This document shows positions 1-10,663 of a stretch of DNA of 64,000 nt, piece by piece. Source of the stretch: Tretioscincus oriximinensis. Taxonomy: Eukaryota; Chordata; Lepidosauria; Squamata; Gymnophthalmidae. Location of the stretch: assembly GCA_022410635.1 (NCBI GenBank), contig JAJVDF010000003.1, positions 1-64,000 of the forward strand, in the 5' to 3' direction. The translations under genes were made by a program, and so were the position numbers. The notes below the pieces were generated by a model. That model saw only the letters and a program-made list of their open reading frames with translations, was not told the DNA's origin and did not search any database. Every line of letters starts with the position of its first letter. Position 1 is the stretch's first letter.

Positions 1-560
1 ATTGTCCTCTCCTTTCTGTACCAAGCAGAGGAGGGATTTGGCTTCTTCCATTCCTTTAGTCCATGGCGCCTCCCTCCTGGGAAGATAACTATCGGAGCCG
101 GATATTATGAGGAGAACTTGATTCTGTTTTTAGAGGCGCGTAGCTCCCAGTCTTCTCCTTTTAATGGTCTCAATGTTCAGGTCTCAACGCTGTTAACTCT
201 CCTCAGGACTCTAGACACACGTAGGCCCTGTCCCCACTGAGCCTTATTCTGAGGTATAACTTGGAATGGAGCTTCGTCATTCACATGCCAGTGTAGGCTA
301 TGGCAGGCCTGCCATTGTCTTCACTAGCATGTAAATGGCAGATTCCTATTTTGAGATATAGCCAAGAAAAAGGGCTCAGTGGGGACAGGACCTTAGGCTG
401 TCAAGATTTTCATAAATTGAGAGTTTCCTTTCCCTTGAAGAAGAGGTTTTTTCCTGTTCTCCATTGCCATTATTATATAGATATTGCCTGTCCTTTGGTA
501 ACAATCCTCTGTTGGTTGTTGTTATTATTGACATGTCCAAGACTAACTTAAATGAGAATA
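1..560 (-). pseudogene. Partial copy of the unrecognised gene-like cassette, split by a MITE
   Basis: Read on the - strand, 1-221 matches the region 49861-50060 of the + strand array. Shared landmarks include ATATCCGGCT, GGAGGGAGG and CATGGACTAAAGGAATGG. After a 174-bp TIR element at 222-395 the match resumes at 396-480 (the CTTCAAGGGAAAGG segment), so the element is inserted in the cassette. No intact frame remains. Both ends are uncertain, and the left end is cut by the window. Confidence 0.75.
222..395. mobile_element. TIR element (MITE), family with CCTGTCCCCACTGAGCC ends, copy 1
   Basis: The ends are inverted: left TAGGCCCTGTCCCCACTGAG and right CTCAGTGGGGACAGGACCTTA. A second copy with the same ends is at 12039-12187. 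The length of 174 bp and lack of coding mark a non-autonomous DNA transposon. The ends look hAT-like, but no clear target duplication is seen, so the superfamily is uncertain. Confidence 0.75.
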
Positions 561-589
561 TAATTTAACTATATATTTATATATTTTAT

Positions 590-990
590 CTGCCCAGACT
601 ATACCCAGGGTTAAAGTGACCAAGGCTAGATTATACCCCGGGGGATAAAGAGACCTAAAGACCAGACTATACCCCTCTGGGCCAGATTATACCCTACAGT
701 CTACAATATACCCTTCCAGGCCAGACTATATCCGGGGTTAAAGAGGCCTAGGCTAGATTATACCCCGNGGGATAAATTATCCTAGGGCAGACTCTTTGGA
801 AAATATATTTACTGACTGGATTTTAAAGCTGCTTCCTCTGTTACCATTTCACTGGTGTTCTCACCCTCTCTCCGTATCATACGCCAGTCGATGTCATGGG
901 GATAAACTGGCATAGATCAGACTATACCCCTATAAATAGGATATTTAGTGATTGGATTTCAAATCTGCTTCCTCTTTTATCACTTCATTG
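590..990 (+). repeat. Degenerate tandem repeat around (C)TAGRCYAGAYTATACCC
   Basis: At 590-780 short units of about 20-40 bp repeat, each with a gattataccc or gactataccc core and a cctagg-like spacer. From about 780 the repeat unit lengthens to roughly 120-160 bp and includes aaatatatttactgattgg and cacttcaytggtgttct. The array continues after the solo LTR at 1708. Confidence 0.75.
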
Positions 991-996
991 GTGTTC

Positions 997-1707
997 TGTC
1001 GGGGTTCACCATACGCGATATATTAATTGGCATTAATATATTTGATATAAATATATACAAGAATTGATCCCCAGAAGCCCAGACAGCTTGGATGTAAAAT
1101 TTTGGGAAAATTTGCCCTCACAAGTTGTTGCAATAGAGCTAATCTCTCTCTTCCTGCCCTGGAGCAGTTCCCATTTAGCAGTTCTCCTTAGCCTATTGTA
1201 TCTGAAACCACGGATTGATGGCATGAGTCAATTGCCTGGAAAGGCCAGAGGAAGTCTTTTGTCCATCCTTTTATTTTGGAGTGAGTGACAGGTCACAGGT
1301 CCTGGAAGCCTAAAGGGTCAAATCTTGTATTGTTCAAACCATACCCATATGTAGATACTTCCTGACACAGGCTGCGCCCCTTGGGAGGAGGGAGACACGT
1401 CACACAGGTGTTACAACCTGGACCCACCTCCAGTCTGCACCAAACCACACCTTCTAAACTCCCACTTTCTGACATCACTTTTCCTGTACACGCCTTCTGT
1501 TTGGAGTCCATAAAAACTGCTGCATAGAGGTGTTCAGGAGGATTCCATGACCCACGTGGACCTCCTGGATCTTGCCTCACGATCTAAGTTTATGGCCTCT
1601 GTGTGAGTTCCTGATGGGAGCCAGATTTTACACGTGTCCGTATTCTGACGATACGGCTGCCTCAGATGTGCAGACATCTTAATAATATGGTGAGCAAACC
1701 CCCGTTA
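997..1707 (+). mobile_element. Solo LTR, 711 bp, with 6-bp target duplication
   Basis: The element begins TGTCGGGGTT and ends CCCCCGTTA, imperfectly inverted, and is flanked on both sides by GTGTTC (991-996 and 1708-1713). It interrupts the tandem repeat, whose other units show the empty site. A 725-bp relative lies at 27554-28278. No internal retroviral sequence is present, so it is a solo LTR formed by recombination (inference). Endogenous-retrovirus origin is likely, but the LTR alone does not give the clade. Confidence 0.88.
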
Positions 1708-1990
1708 GTGTTCTCTCCCTCTCTTCGTATCATATGGCCATCGATGCCATGGGGGATAAACTGCCCTAGGCCAGACTATACCGCTATAGAAAATATATTT
1801 ACTGTCTTGTTGAAAAGCTGCTTCCTCTCTTACCACGTCACCGGTGTTCTTGCCCTTTCTTTATAACATGTCCTCNTCTATGCCACGGGGGACAAACTGG
1901 TCTAGGCTGGATTATATCCTTCCAGAAATGGTATTTACTGATTGGTTTAAAAGCTACTTCACTGGTGTACTCACCTTTTCTCTGATTTGA
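1708..1990 (+). repeat. Continuation of the TATACCC tandem repeat
   Basis: Two further long units follow the solo LTR, with the landmarks ttcgtatcat, atgccatgggggataaactg, ccagactatacc and ccggtgttct. They align with the units at 840-990, so the LTR sits inside one array. Confidence 0.75.
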
Positions 1991-2064
1991 TTAAAACTAT
2001 GCAAGTGTCTTTCTATCGTAGTCAGACACACAGCCGCTTCCTTTCACAATTTCTCGCCATGTCT

Positions 2065-2262
2065 CTAATTGTGTCCTGAATAAGAGGAGCCATGCTGAAT
2101 TGAGTCCAGCATTCTGTCTCACGAAGTGGCCCACCAACTGCACTTGNGCAGTCTTAAGAAACATAAGGCAAAATCTTTGCTGTTCTCGACTCCCTCCCTT
2201 ATTCATCCCATTCATGATTTTATATACTTCGATAAAATACTTCCTAAAATACTTTCTGTAAC
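2065..2262 (-). mobile_element. CR1 LINE 3' fragment
   Basis: On the + strand this reads the antisense of the CR1 3' region: ttgagtccagcattctgtct, agtggcccaccaactgcac and ccctcccttattcatcccat. The same block is found at 4100-4490 and 23690-24200. Fragment only, no intact frame. Confidence 0.8.
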
Positions 2263-2282
2263 CCTTCATCAAGAGAGTTTTC

Positions 2283-3140
2283 CTNCCACCACAGAATTAT
2301 TCCCATTACCTGTGCTTATATTAATCAAATATATTAATGCCAATTAATATATACAATTAACAACTCTTTCTAGTCCATCTTAATGCAAAGAAATTGAAAG
2401 TTTAATCATTTACATTTTCACTCCAAAAACAACAACAAACAGCTGTATAGTTTAAACACTTTATTTAAATGTCAAAAGAAGAACAATAAATTAGATTTCT
2501 GAAGCAAAGTTTTGTTCACGTTGAGACTGCGGGAATTCAGTGACCATCTTCACTCCTGCTTGATGGTGCCAGTTCAGCTTCTTCAGCCATTGTTTGGTCG
2601 CTTCCTCTTCCTCCACGTCTTCAGCCTGGTTCCTCTTAGGTTTATTGTCCTCTTCTTTCTCTAAGGAGCAGGGGAGGGATTTGGCTTTGTCCGTTCTGAT
2701 CCAGACTGTAGTCGCANTTGTCATNGCGAAGGGATAATTCCAAAAGTTGTTTGGATCCAAGAGTTCAACATGATGTTCCATGATGTTCAAAAATGATGGG
2801 AGTTGAAATTGGTTCTCCAGGGGCTTTTCCCAGCTTTTCAGTTCTTTTGCTTTTACTAGACCCCTTCAGGCGAGGAAGCACCATTGGTTTCTTTATTTCT
2901 GGTGGATTCAAAAGGAGTTTCCACTTCTCTTCCCTCTTTTCAGCTTCTTTGATTTTCCTATGCAGATCGTCCATGATCCTTCTTTCCCTCAATTTTTGTT
3001 TTTCCCATTCACGTTGAATGGATGCTTTTAGAAAGTTGCCTTCCATCACGTTTTCTGTTCACAGGAACTAAACTCCTGAAGAGTCTCCTCCTCAATGAAG
3101 GCATTGGGANACAACTGGTCGTCCTTTTATAACTGCCAGC
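2283..3140 (-). pseudogene. Gene-like cassette copy, two overlapping frames, unrecognised protein
   Basis: On the - strand a TATAAAAGG sits at 3131-3123, about 75 bp before an ATG at 3049. The first frame (3049-2765, 94 codons) is rich in K, E and R, with a coiled-coil-like stretch REWEKQKLRERRIMDDLHRK and later a lysine-rich part. A second frame (2790-2491, 99 codons) overlaps it and has an acidic run VEEEEATKQW. Related frames occur in the + strand array at 47-52 kb. I do not recognise the protein. The copy sits next to an L3 LINE tail in the opposite direction, as do the 48.6 and 50.8 kb copies. It may be a decayed gene duplicate or part of an undescribed mobile element. Confidence 0.6.
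3123..3131 (-). promoter_or_regulatory. TATA-box-like TATAAAAGG upstream of the cassette frame
   Basis: Read on the - strand as TATAAAAGG. The same motif occurs at the equivalent place in the copies at 49021 and 51182, followed in all three by ACCAGTTGT. Conservation among copies suggests it belongs to the unit; promoter function is inferred. Confidence 0.5.
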
Positions 3141-3259
3141 ATTATGATATCAACAATTGCAGGGGGACTTGATGTCCTTGTGTTTCATATGTATAATTTA
3201 TTTTTCTAATATGGTAAAATTTATACACTTTACAGCTGGCTCCTTTCAGAAATAAAAGT

Positions 3260-3600
3260 TGCTTTGTGCATAGATTCCTCATAGTTTTAGAGGCTGACCT
3301 TAAGGGAAACCTCTTAAGGTCTCTCAATTTACCACTTCTTTCAGTGGCAAAGAGGGTGGAAACCCAGGACAGGGTGTTCTCCGTGCCAGCTCCCCAAACT
3401 ATGGAACATTCTCCCCCCTTGAGATGTTTTTATCACCATCTCTGTGTGCCCACAGAAAATGCTTGAAGATGCAGGTCTTTAACTTGGCTTTTGGCTGAAA
3501 AAACTGTTCACCGTTCTCTNCTTTCACATATTGTTTTAATGTTATTGTTAACAGCCCTGAGCCCTTCAGGGATAGGACGGTATATAAATGTAAATAAATG
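3260..3600 (+). mobile_element. CR1-L3-like LINE 3' end
   Basis: Ends with the family tail gccctgagcccttcagggat followed by a tatataaatgtaaataaatg run. The segment before it includes the L3 3' stretch (tttaacttggcttttggctg), seen in antisense at 24.3, 28.4 and 42.4 kb. Truncated. Confidence 0.8.
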
Positions 3601-4000
3601 AATATGAGGATGGCTCTCTCTTTACCCTGCAAGCCACCAACATCAGGGAAAAGGATATTTCCAAGAGGGCCTCCTCTGAGATTCTCAGACAAGAAAGAGG
3701 ATCGTATACACCTACACAACATATTAAAATATTGAATTGGACCCAATATTAAGTGCGNGTGTTTGAGGATCTGATTAATCTGAATTCTGTCAGATGTACT
3801 TGTCTTCAGAGGAAATCCAGTACACATTACAATATTCCAATCTAAACCCTACATGGACATGATTAACTGTAGGCAGGTCTCTGATCAAGAAAGCCTTAAG
3901 GCGTTTTATTAATCTAAGCTGTAGTGCCACCTGAGAATCAAGCATGGGGGTCTCTTCCCATATTAGAAACTTAGAAAATTAAGATAGCTGGTAATAGCTT
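3600..4000 (-). repeat. Interspersed repeat shared with 54541-54990
   Basis: The reverse complement shares landmarks with 54541-54990 along its length, including the block around tctgagaatctcagaggagg and gcttgattctcag. Together with the L3 tail next to it, it forms a composite seen twice in the window in opposite orientations. Confidence 0.7.
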
Positions 4001-4099
4001 TTGGAGACCAATTAACTTCAAGAACTCATGTTGCCTACCTTAATTTTGACAGTTTTTAAGAGTTTCTAAGACACTCTTGCTAGATATTCTGAACCCAGA

Positions 4100-4500
4100 A
4101 GGTTAGAACATAAGAGGAGGCCTGCTGAATGTGGCCGGCACTCATCTTGTCCAGCATTCTGTCTCTCACAGTGGCCCACCAACTGCACCTGGGCAGTCTA
4201 AAGAAACATAAAGCAATTTTTTTCCTGTTCTCGACTCCCTCCCTTATTCATCCCATGCATGATTTTATATAGTTCAATCAGTTCACCTCTTGAATGCCAT
4301 CTTTCAAGGCTGAAGATGCCCAAACGTTGCAGCCTTACTTCATAAGGAAGCTGCTCCATCCCATTGATCATTCTTATTGCTCTTTTCTATACCTTCTTAA
4401 GTTCAATAATATAGTATTCGTTTTGAGATGTGGTGATCAGTATTGTACACAGTATTCCAAATGTGGCCCCACCACAGATTTATAAAGAGACAAAAGAAAA
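4100..4500 (-). mobile_element. CR1 LINE 3' fragment
   Basis: Antisense of the CR1 RT C-terminus and 3' UTR. The + strand shows tgtacacagtattccaaatg, which is the reverse of the LEYCVQY region, then cttcataaggaagctgctcc and agtggcccaccaactgcacc. No intact frame. Confidence 0.85.
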
Positions 4501-4554
4501 CTTGCTAGCTTGTTTTCAATTCCTTGAATATTCCCGGTCATAAATACTTTACAT

Positions 4555-4760
4555 GAANATGCAATTTCATGAATATGCAAATCACCCATCAACATGTATA
4601 CTCCTCCGAAATACCCACCCATGAAATCTGTGAAGCATGTGAGAATTTTTTAAGTGCATGAGAATTTTAAGTGTGTGAGAAATTTGCATTTTTTTATTTG
4701 TTACTGAGGGAAGGTTGACTTCAAGAGCTGCCAGAGTCCCTTAGGGGTGGTAGACAAGGG
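4555..4760 (+). repeat. Interspersed repeat shared (inverted) with 40230-40450
   Basis: The block with tatgcaaatcaccc, cctccgaaat, gtgagaattttttaag and ttactgaggg is found as the reverse complement within the TA-flanked element at 40142-40496. It is likely a fragment of the same DNA transposon family. Confidence 0.65.
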
Positions 4761-4779
4761 ATTCTAAAGAAAGCAGAGC

Positions 4780-4990
4780 CAATAGATGAGGAGCAGGGAA
4801 GGAGGGGAGGAAAAAGTATGGGGTGAGGTAGATGGGTTTATGGGTGTATGGGGGGAAGAGGAGAAGAAGAGGGGTAGGGTGCGGGGAAGAGAAGGAAGAG
4901 TGGGGTAAGAGGAGGAAATGTATGGTGGGGGAAAGGAGGAAANGTGGGGTGGGGGAAGAGAAGAAAGAGGATGGGAAGAAGAAGGGGTCG
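4780..4990 (+). repeat. About 200-bp purine-rich tract
   Basis: The + strand is almost entirely A and G with scattered T, with many GGGG and GAAGAGG runs. It is a low-complexity polypurine tract, with guanine runs that could support G-quadruplex or triplex structure (inference). Confidence 0.85.
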
Positions 4991-5004
4991 TAAAATGTCC
5001 TAGT

Positions 5005-5212
5005 TCAATTTATAACCTGGGGCTATAATCTAGCCTAGGCCATTTTATACCCTAGAGTATAATCTGACCTAGGCCATTTTATACCCTGGGGGTATAAACT
5101 GACCCAGGGTGGGCATAAATTGGCTTAGGCTATAATATACCCAGGGTATAATCTGGCCTAGGGCACTTTAACCCTAGGTTTATTCTGGGCAGTGGGTATA
5201 ATCTGGCATGTT
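5005..5212 (-). repeat. Tandem GGGTATAATCTGGCCTAGG repeat, inverted relative to 590-990
   Basis: Units such as ggtataatctggcctaggg repeat about every 35-40 bp. Read on the - strand they give the same ccagattataccc core as the array at 590-990. The two arrays form an inverted pair enclosing 1.0-5.0 kb. Confidence 0.75.
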
Positions 5213-6042
5213 GCACTGGTCTGCAGCTATTGGATCTGCAGATGGAACTGGAACAGGGGAGGCAGCGCGACCCATCCCGTGTGATCGTCTGCACTGCTGC
5301 CACCGCCGCCATTTTAGCAGGCAGACATTAATCACTGGGGCCCGCCTTGAGCCCTCGCTGGGATGTGACACCCCTGGGTGGGCTCTGCACACTGCCCTTG
5401 ATGCATGCTTGTTACAGTTTGAACATACGGGGCAGCTCTTTTGCATTTTATATAAAGATTATACTGTTAGCTCCAGGGAAATTCACTTTTCCCAAATTCC
5501 ACGTTATGACTTCCTTGCCTCCATATGTGACCCTTGCTGATATGCATCTATTTTGGAGGAGGCATGTAAAATCAAAATTCAAAATTTTCCCAAATTCAGG
5601 AAGGCGTGGAGAATATGAGTTTAGTGGTAACATACAAGTGTCAAACTGATCATATTCTCTTACCTTTCTTTAGACATTGCTTTGACTTCTGTTTGTAACT
5701 GTCACCTATTATTATTGCTAAACCTAGTAAAATGATAATTAGTCTCAACAGCAATTAACAATGTAGCTTTCAGATATCATTAGGCTATAGGTGCCATCAC
5801 CCCTGCCCCGTGTTTATATTTATTAGACCTAAGGGAAGATGCAGATATTCAACATCTATTGCAGATAATATGCGCTCTTTCTCTTAAACATTGACTAGAG
5901 ACTCAGGTTCAGATATATGGTAAGGCCCCATTAAAAACAGAAGTTAAAACTCCCTAATTTTTTCTTTAAAAGTGCACTGGGAATGTGAAGATTCTTGAGT
6001 TCCATAACTTTGTTGTGCAGCCTTTGCTTGCCTTTTAGACAT

Positions 6043-6425
6043 TAGACAGAAAACCAAAAGACACCACACAGCTGCTGAAAGAATGTATTGAAAACTACAG
6101 AAATAATGTTGGGTATCAAATCAAAATAGGGCTACTTCAATGGTGAAGACATTTACAATACTTCTCTGAACTCTGTCTTGGTGGAGCTTTTTACCTTCCA
6201 ATTAACACATTTCTTGTAAAACTTAATCTTGGCTGGGTCTTTCTCAGGGCCTGAAGAAGTTCAGCGAAATCTCTCACACAACTAGGCGGAGAAAGCCCCT
6301 ATTTTGATTTGATACCTGGCATTATTTCGGTAGTTTTCAATACATTTTTTCAGCAGCCGTGTGGTGTCTTTTTGTTTTTTGTCTACTGTCTTGCCGGCAC
6401 CACTCCCTCCATGGATTGCTATGCG
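6043..6425. mobile_element. Foldback-type element with about 85-bp inverted repeats
   Basis: 6043-6130 is the inverse of 6292-6385 with few mismatches (shared agacaccacac, gctgctgaaa, atgtattgaaaacta, tatcaaatcaaaatag). A 10-bp direct repeat TTTTAGACAT lies at 6033-6042 and 6426-6435, compatible with a target duplication. No coding frame is present. The superfamily is unknown. Confidence 0.7.
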
Positions 6426-7686
6426 TTTTAGACATGGCAGAGGTGGGTTGAGCTGCCGGACGTTGCTGTCTGCGCCACCATGTCTGACAGAGCAGATGTA
6501 AACCTATAGTGCCCAAACCCACCGCTGCCCCCTGCGTTTACAACATGGGCAAAGGCACAGCCCTTGCCTTTTTTTAAATTGCCATGTTTTAAATATGCTG
6601 GAGGCTTCCATGGCGGAGGAAAATTGGTGGGGCTGCAATGCCCAAGTTTAATAAAGACCAATCCCAGAACTCGGAATTTTACCACCGGTCTCTTATTAAT
6701 GGTAAACATTACAAACAGATTATCTTCCATATGAAACAGTAATCTCTCATCACTTCATCAATCTTCTCTGCTCTCTAAACTGGCTTTGGTAGTTGTTAAC
6801 TTTGCACTATTATTAAAAGCTTTACTTAAACATTGTTGTTGTCTAGATGAAACAGATAGTTGATGAGATCTTTCTCAATCTCCTTTTCTATATATTGCTT
6901 TTGTTTATTTCTTTTATCTCTGTTCTAGAAAATTAAAAAAAATTAGAACCTCTGCTGTATAACTGTATCATTTTTCTAAATTCTAATTTCTGAGATTTTT
7001 TTCCAGCTTCATTTAATCACAGGGGTACCCAGAGCATTTGTTTATGTATGTAAGATTTATTTTATTGTTAAATTTAATTTACCATTACCAATCCAGACGC
7101 ACAGATCTTTTAACTAATCTCTATTTCCCCAGTATTGCTATACTGCTCTGTATTTTTCTGACCATTCTGCACCTTTCCACAATCCCACCAAATGTGGGAG
7201 TCTCTTGTTTTATCCATATATTCTTAATCTGCCAAACTACATGTATATAGAATGACATCATTTCATTTATTATGGATAAGAGTGCCATGTGATGTTGAGA
7301 AAATCATAAATCAATGTTATTTTTCAGTAGATGAGCATTTGGAAATGTCAGTGCACAAGAGTCTGCCTTCTTCCTAATTTGTGCACATAATTTTCATCAT
7401 ATACTACATCTCTAGCTGCATTATTTTATTATTGGTATTATTTAGTAAGTTATACATTTACAAAATATTTTGTCTTCTGTTTGATGACTACTTAATTCTC
7501 TGCTAATTTACTTCAGTGCAAGCTTCACAGAAGAGTAGATTAAATGTTTTTAAAATATTAATTTGCAGGGGGAAACCATTAATTTTAATCACTTTCACCA
7601 CAAATGCTATTTTATATGTATATATATTTTAAAATACTCTTATAAATCTGGTTATTAGAGCACTTTGCTTTATAACCATATAGGCA

Positions 7687-8062
7687 GCATCCACACACCG
7701 TAATGATGTCTGCATAGGAGCGCCATCCCGGCGGCTCCTGCAGATGTCATGGTGCGTTGTGGGCAACACAGTCACTACAAACCTGACATGCTACAGGTTA
7801 AATGAGAACTGATTTTTCCAGCTCTCATGGCGCTGCACACCGAAAACCTGCTTCTTCTTTGAATGTGGCCTTCTCAGCCAGGCCCTCCGCCAATCAATGG
7901 AGAGCCCTGCAAAGCAGGCTGGGCAGAGGGAAGGCTGCCCTCAGCCACTCGCGGGCCAGTGCTTCCTTCCTCCAGCCCATCAATAGCGGCCGTCACACTA
8001 TGTATGCAGACAGTGGCCGGCCGCAGCAGGATAGTCCACTTTGAAGTCCGACATGTGGATGC
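7687..8062. mobile_element. GC-rich TIR element, GCATCCACA ends
   Basis: The ends GCATCCACA (7687-7695) and TGTGGATGC (8054-8062) are inverted. The interior is GC- and CpG-richer than its surroundings. A fragment of a similar left end (gcatccacactgtaat) is at 20582-20597. Frames inside are short and unrecognised. Non-autonomous DNA transposon likely. Confidence 0.6.
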
Positions 8063-10663
8063 AGCAATAGATGGTAATTCTTACTGTTCTGAGTGAATGA
8101 ATACTTTTTCAGTGCAATCATTTCCACAGACTAAATATGAGTCTTGTGTATGAGAAAATGTACATTAGGAAAAACCTTTCCCATTTTCTGGTTTTACTTT
8201 TTTATTTTTCTATAATGTCTTTGTTTTATATGTATGCAATATTTAAAGAGATCTTCTCTTTATCAATTTAATTTAGGATTAAATTGAAAAAAGCAGGACA
8301 GAGGCTCGGAATCTTTAATGGCTGTAAGAGGAAACAATTTCAACAGATGCAGCTTATAATGCTGAATACACATGCTGAAATGTCACAATATTTCCCATGT
8401 TTTAAAGGCTGACTGCAAGGGTCAGCATAATGGGAAAGCTGGAAAATTTCACCTACAGCTTTTCCTGCCTAGAGATGGAAGGATTTGTCCATCCCAAAAT
8501 AGCCCAGTTTGGCCCTACAGGTTATAGAAACAGGCTTCGTTCTCAGAAGTGGACGGAAGGCAGAAGTTATTTGAATCTACTTTCCTGGAACAGTGAAGCT
8601 ACAGTGGACAAAAAGAGTTTTCTAATCAATCGAATTTTGGCCCCGTTTGAAAGGCCTGTCAGAATAGGACCCTTACAGATTTGTTCAAGACGACCTGCAA
8701 TTTTCCATTGCCTTAATTTAGTTAAATGTTTATGCTGCGATACAGTGTTATACCATTGGAAACTTTTTCAGACAGTGAAAAGGGAGCCGGCAAACAGCCT
8801 AACACTATGTTTCCAAAACAATTGCTTTCCGTCTACACGTATCCCTTTATGGATATATCTAAAGTAGTCTCTTCCAACTTTCAAAAATAATCGTTACTAT
8901 AGTAATTTGAGTCCTAAGAAACACTAAGACTGGATGATGTTCTGTTCAATCCCAGTGCCAGAAGGAACATCGTGACAATGCATGCTGGCCAGGCAAGAAG
9001 GGAAAACTGAGCAAGGGAAGCAGCAACCATATGAACTGACTACAGTCATGGTCTTTGCCACAGATAACTGAGTAGCAGAAGCATAGCATCAGAGGGCCTC
9101 AATTGCAAGCAGGAATCACCCAGCACTGGAAAAAAGTGGTAGGTGGCACCATTACCCAGAGAGATATTGGGCAGGCAGGTGGGATGCCTGCTTGGAGTCT
9201 GTGCTTTGGATGAGCTGACAGAAGTGCCAAAAGTGTGTATTGGAGGCCAACGTTTTATGCACATGTTCTCCTGACCTGCCTATGGGCAGGTGGGTGGGAC
9301 TCCTTCCCAAAATGATATCCTCTGCCAGCTCAGCTTATCCAATCTTTCTGAGCTGGTGGTCTCTGCCAGCACCACCAGTAGCCAATGGAAGTGGTAGAGG
9401 TGTGGTAGCAGAGGTTGCATTTTTGAGTAGGAGTGCTGCCTACCTGCTTGGTGTTGCCCAACATGGTGGCCTTCACTGCCTCACTACTGCAGCACAGAGA
9501 GCCACCTTTGGCAGGAGCCCTGCTCACCAGCCCAGCATCTGGCCAGGTTATGGCTCTGCCTGACAATTTCTTTCCAGCATTGGGAAGAATATTACAAGTA
9601 GTGCCATTGCTCAGCCAGCTGCTAGCTAGGTGAGAGAGACTTCTGCCCAAATAGCAACCTCCACTGCTGTACCTCCACAGCAGAAGGCAAAGCCATCAGA
9701 AGCGAGACTCTGCTAGTGATGGCAAGAGAAGTACTGAGGTGTCAATAGCAGCATGGAAGAACCTCAGTGGTTTTTTCAATTGGCACTTCCCCTGCCGCTG
9801 CCACTACTGCTTCCTCCAGCCCACCTGCAATTCCAGCCTAAAGGTGGTGTGAATCTGGATAAAAAGGCATGACCTAGAGGTACATTTTAATCCAGCGTCA
9901 GTCCACTTCTAGAGCCCATTGCATTTGAAAATAACGGGTTATTCCACCAGTTTAACATATTTGCATGTTGCTTCCTGTTTAGAAACATAGATAAAAACAG
10001 TCATAAATAGAATTAGAAACAACAGAAATCATTCCTATTGAGAAGTGTGTTAAAAAATACACATTTAAAAATGCTTCAAACTACCACAGAAAATGCTTTC
10101 TTGACTTGTTAGAATAATGAAAGACTGTTTAAATCCTAGAAATGTTTAGTTCTGCATGTACAAATGCTGCAGAGGGATGCNGCCATTGCTTTGTGGGTGA
10201 CTTATGTTAGATCTGTAATAAAGGGAATTACAGGTTAGTTCAATACACTGACCTTTGGCAAACAATTTCTCAGAACGTTTTTATATCTGAAAAATNTCAG
10301 TAGATTGTCAGATAACTAGCCAGATGATGCCAACTACTACTACCACTACTACCACTACTTCTTCCCTATAAAAATACAAAAACACTAAGTGTGTCCAATC
10401 GACTTATTATCTGGCAACCCCAGGCAACCTGGATTTAGGCACGGAATATACTAAATGTTGATGAAATACATAGTTAAGAAATCACTATTTGTTTAGGGTT
10501 TTTCGCTTGCTTTATCTGTACAATATATCTGTCTAATAACTGAATTTTCTTGATACTTCGCAATGAGAAGAAAAATGTAGGTGCCTAAATCATCATTAGT
10601 GATTGAAAGCCAATAATGGCAAATAGGACCAAGAACTAAACAATCTGATTTCTTTGGTTGCAG

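Larger units (their letters stand above)
1..10663 (+). other. ANK2: ANK2 intron upstream of the repeat-2 exon (partial)
   Basis: Everything before the first exon is read as intron because the exon starts at a phase-0 acceptor and no start codon or repeat-1 exon is visible. It holds cassette copies, TATACCC-type tandem repeats, a solo LTR, CR1 and L3 fragments, a purine tract, a foldback element and a GC-rich TIR element. I recognise nothing in 5620-6030, 6440-7680 or 8870-10660 beyond AT-rich or low-copy-looking DNA. Confidence 0.85.

Noticed and set aside
3399..3827. 142-codon - strand frame
   Set aside because: It runs antisense through an L3 tail and a shared repeat with ambiguous codons.
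5208..5649. Overlapping frames of 88-110 codons on both strands
   Set aside because: No family resemblance and mutually overlapping; typical of GC-richer non-coding DNA.
1..10663. ANK2 exon for repeat 1
   Set aside because: No frame resembling the expected repeat (core FLRAARAGN) was found, so it lies upstream of the window.
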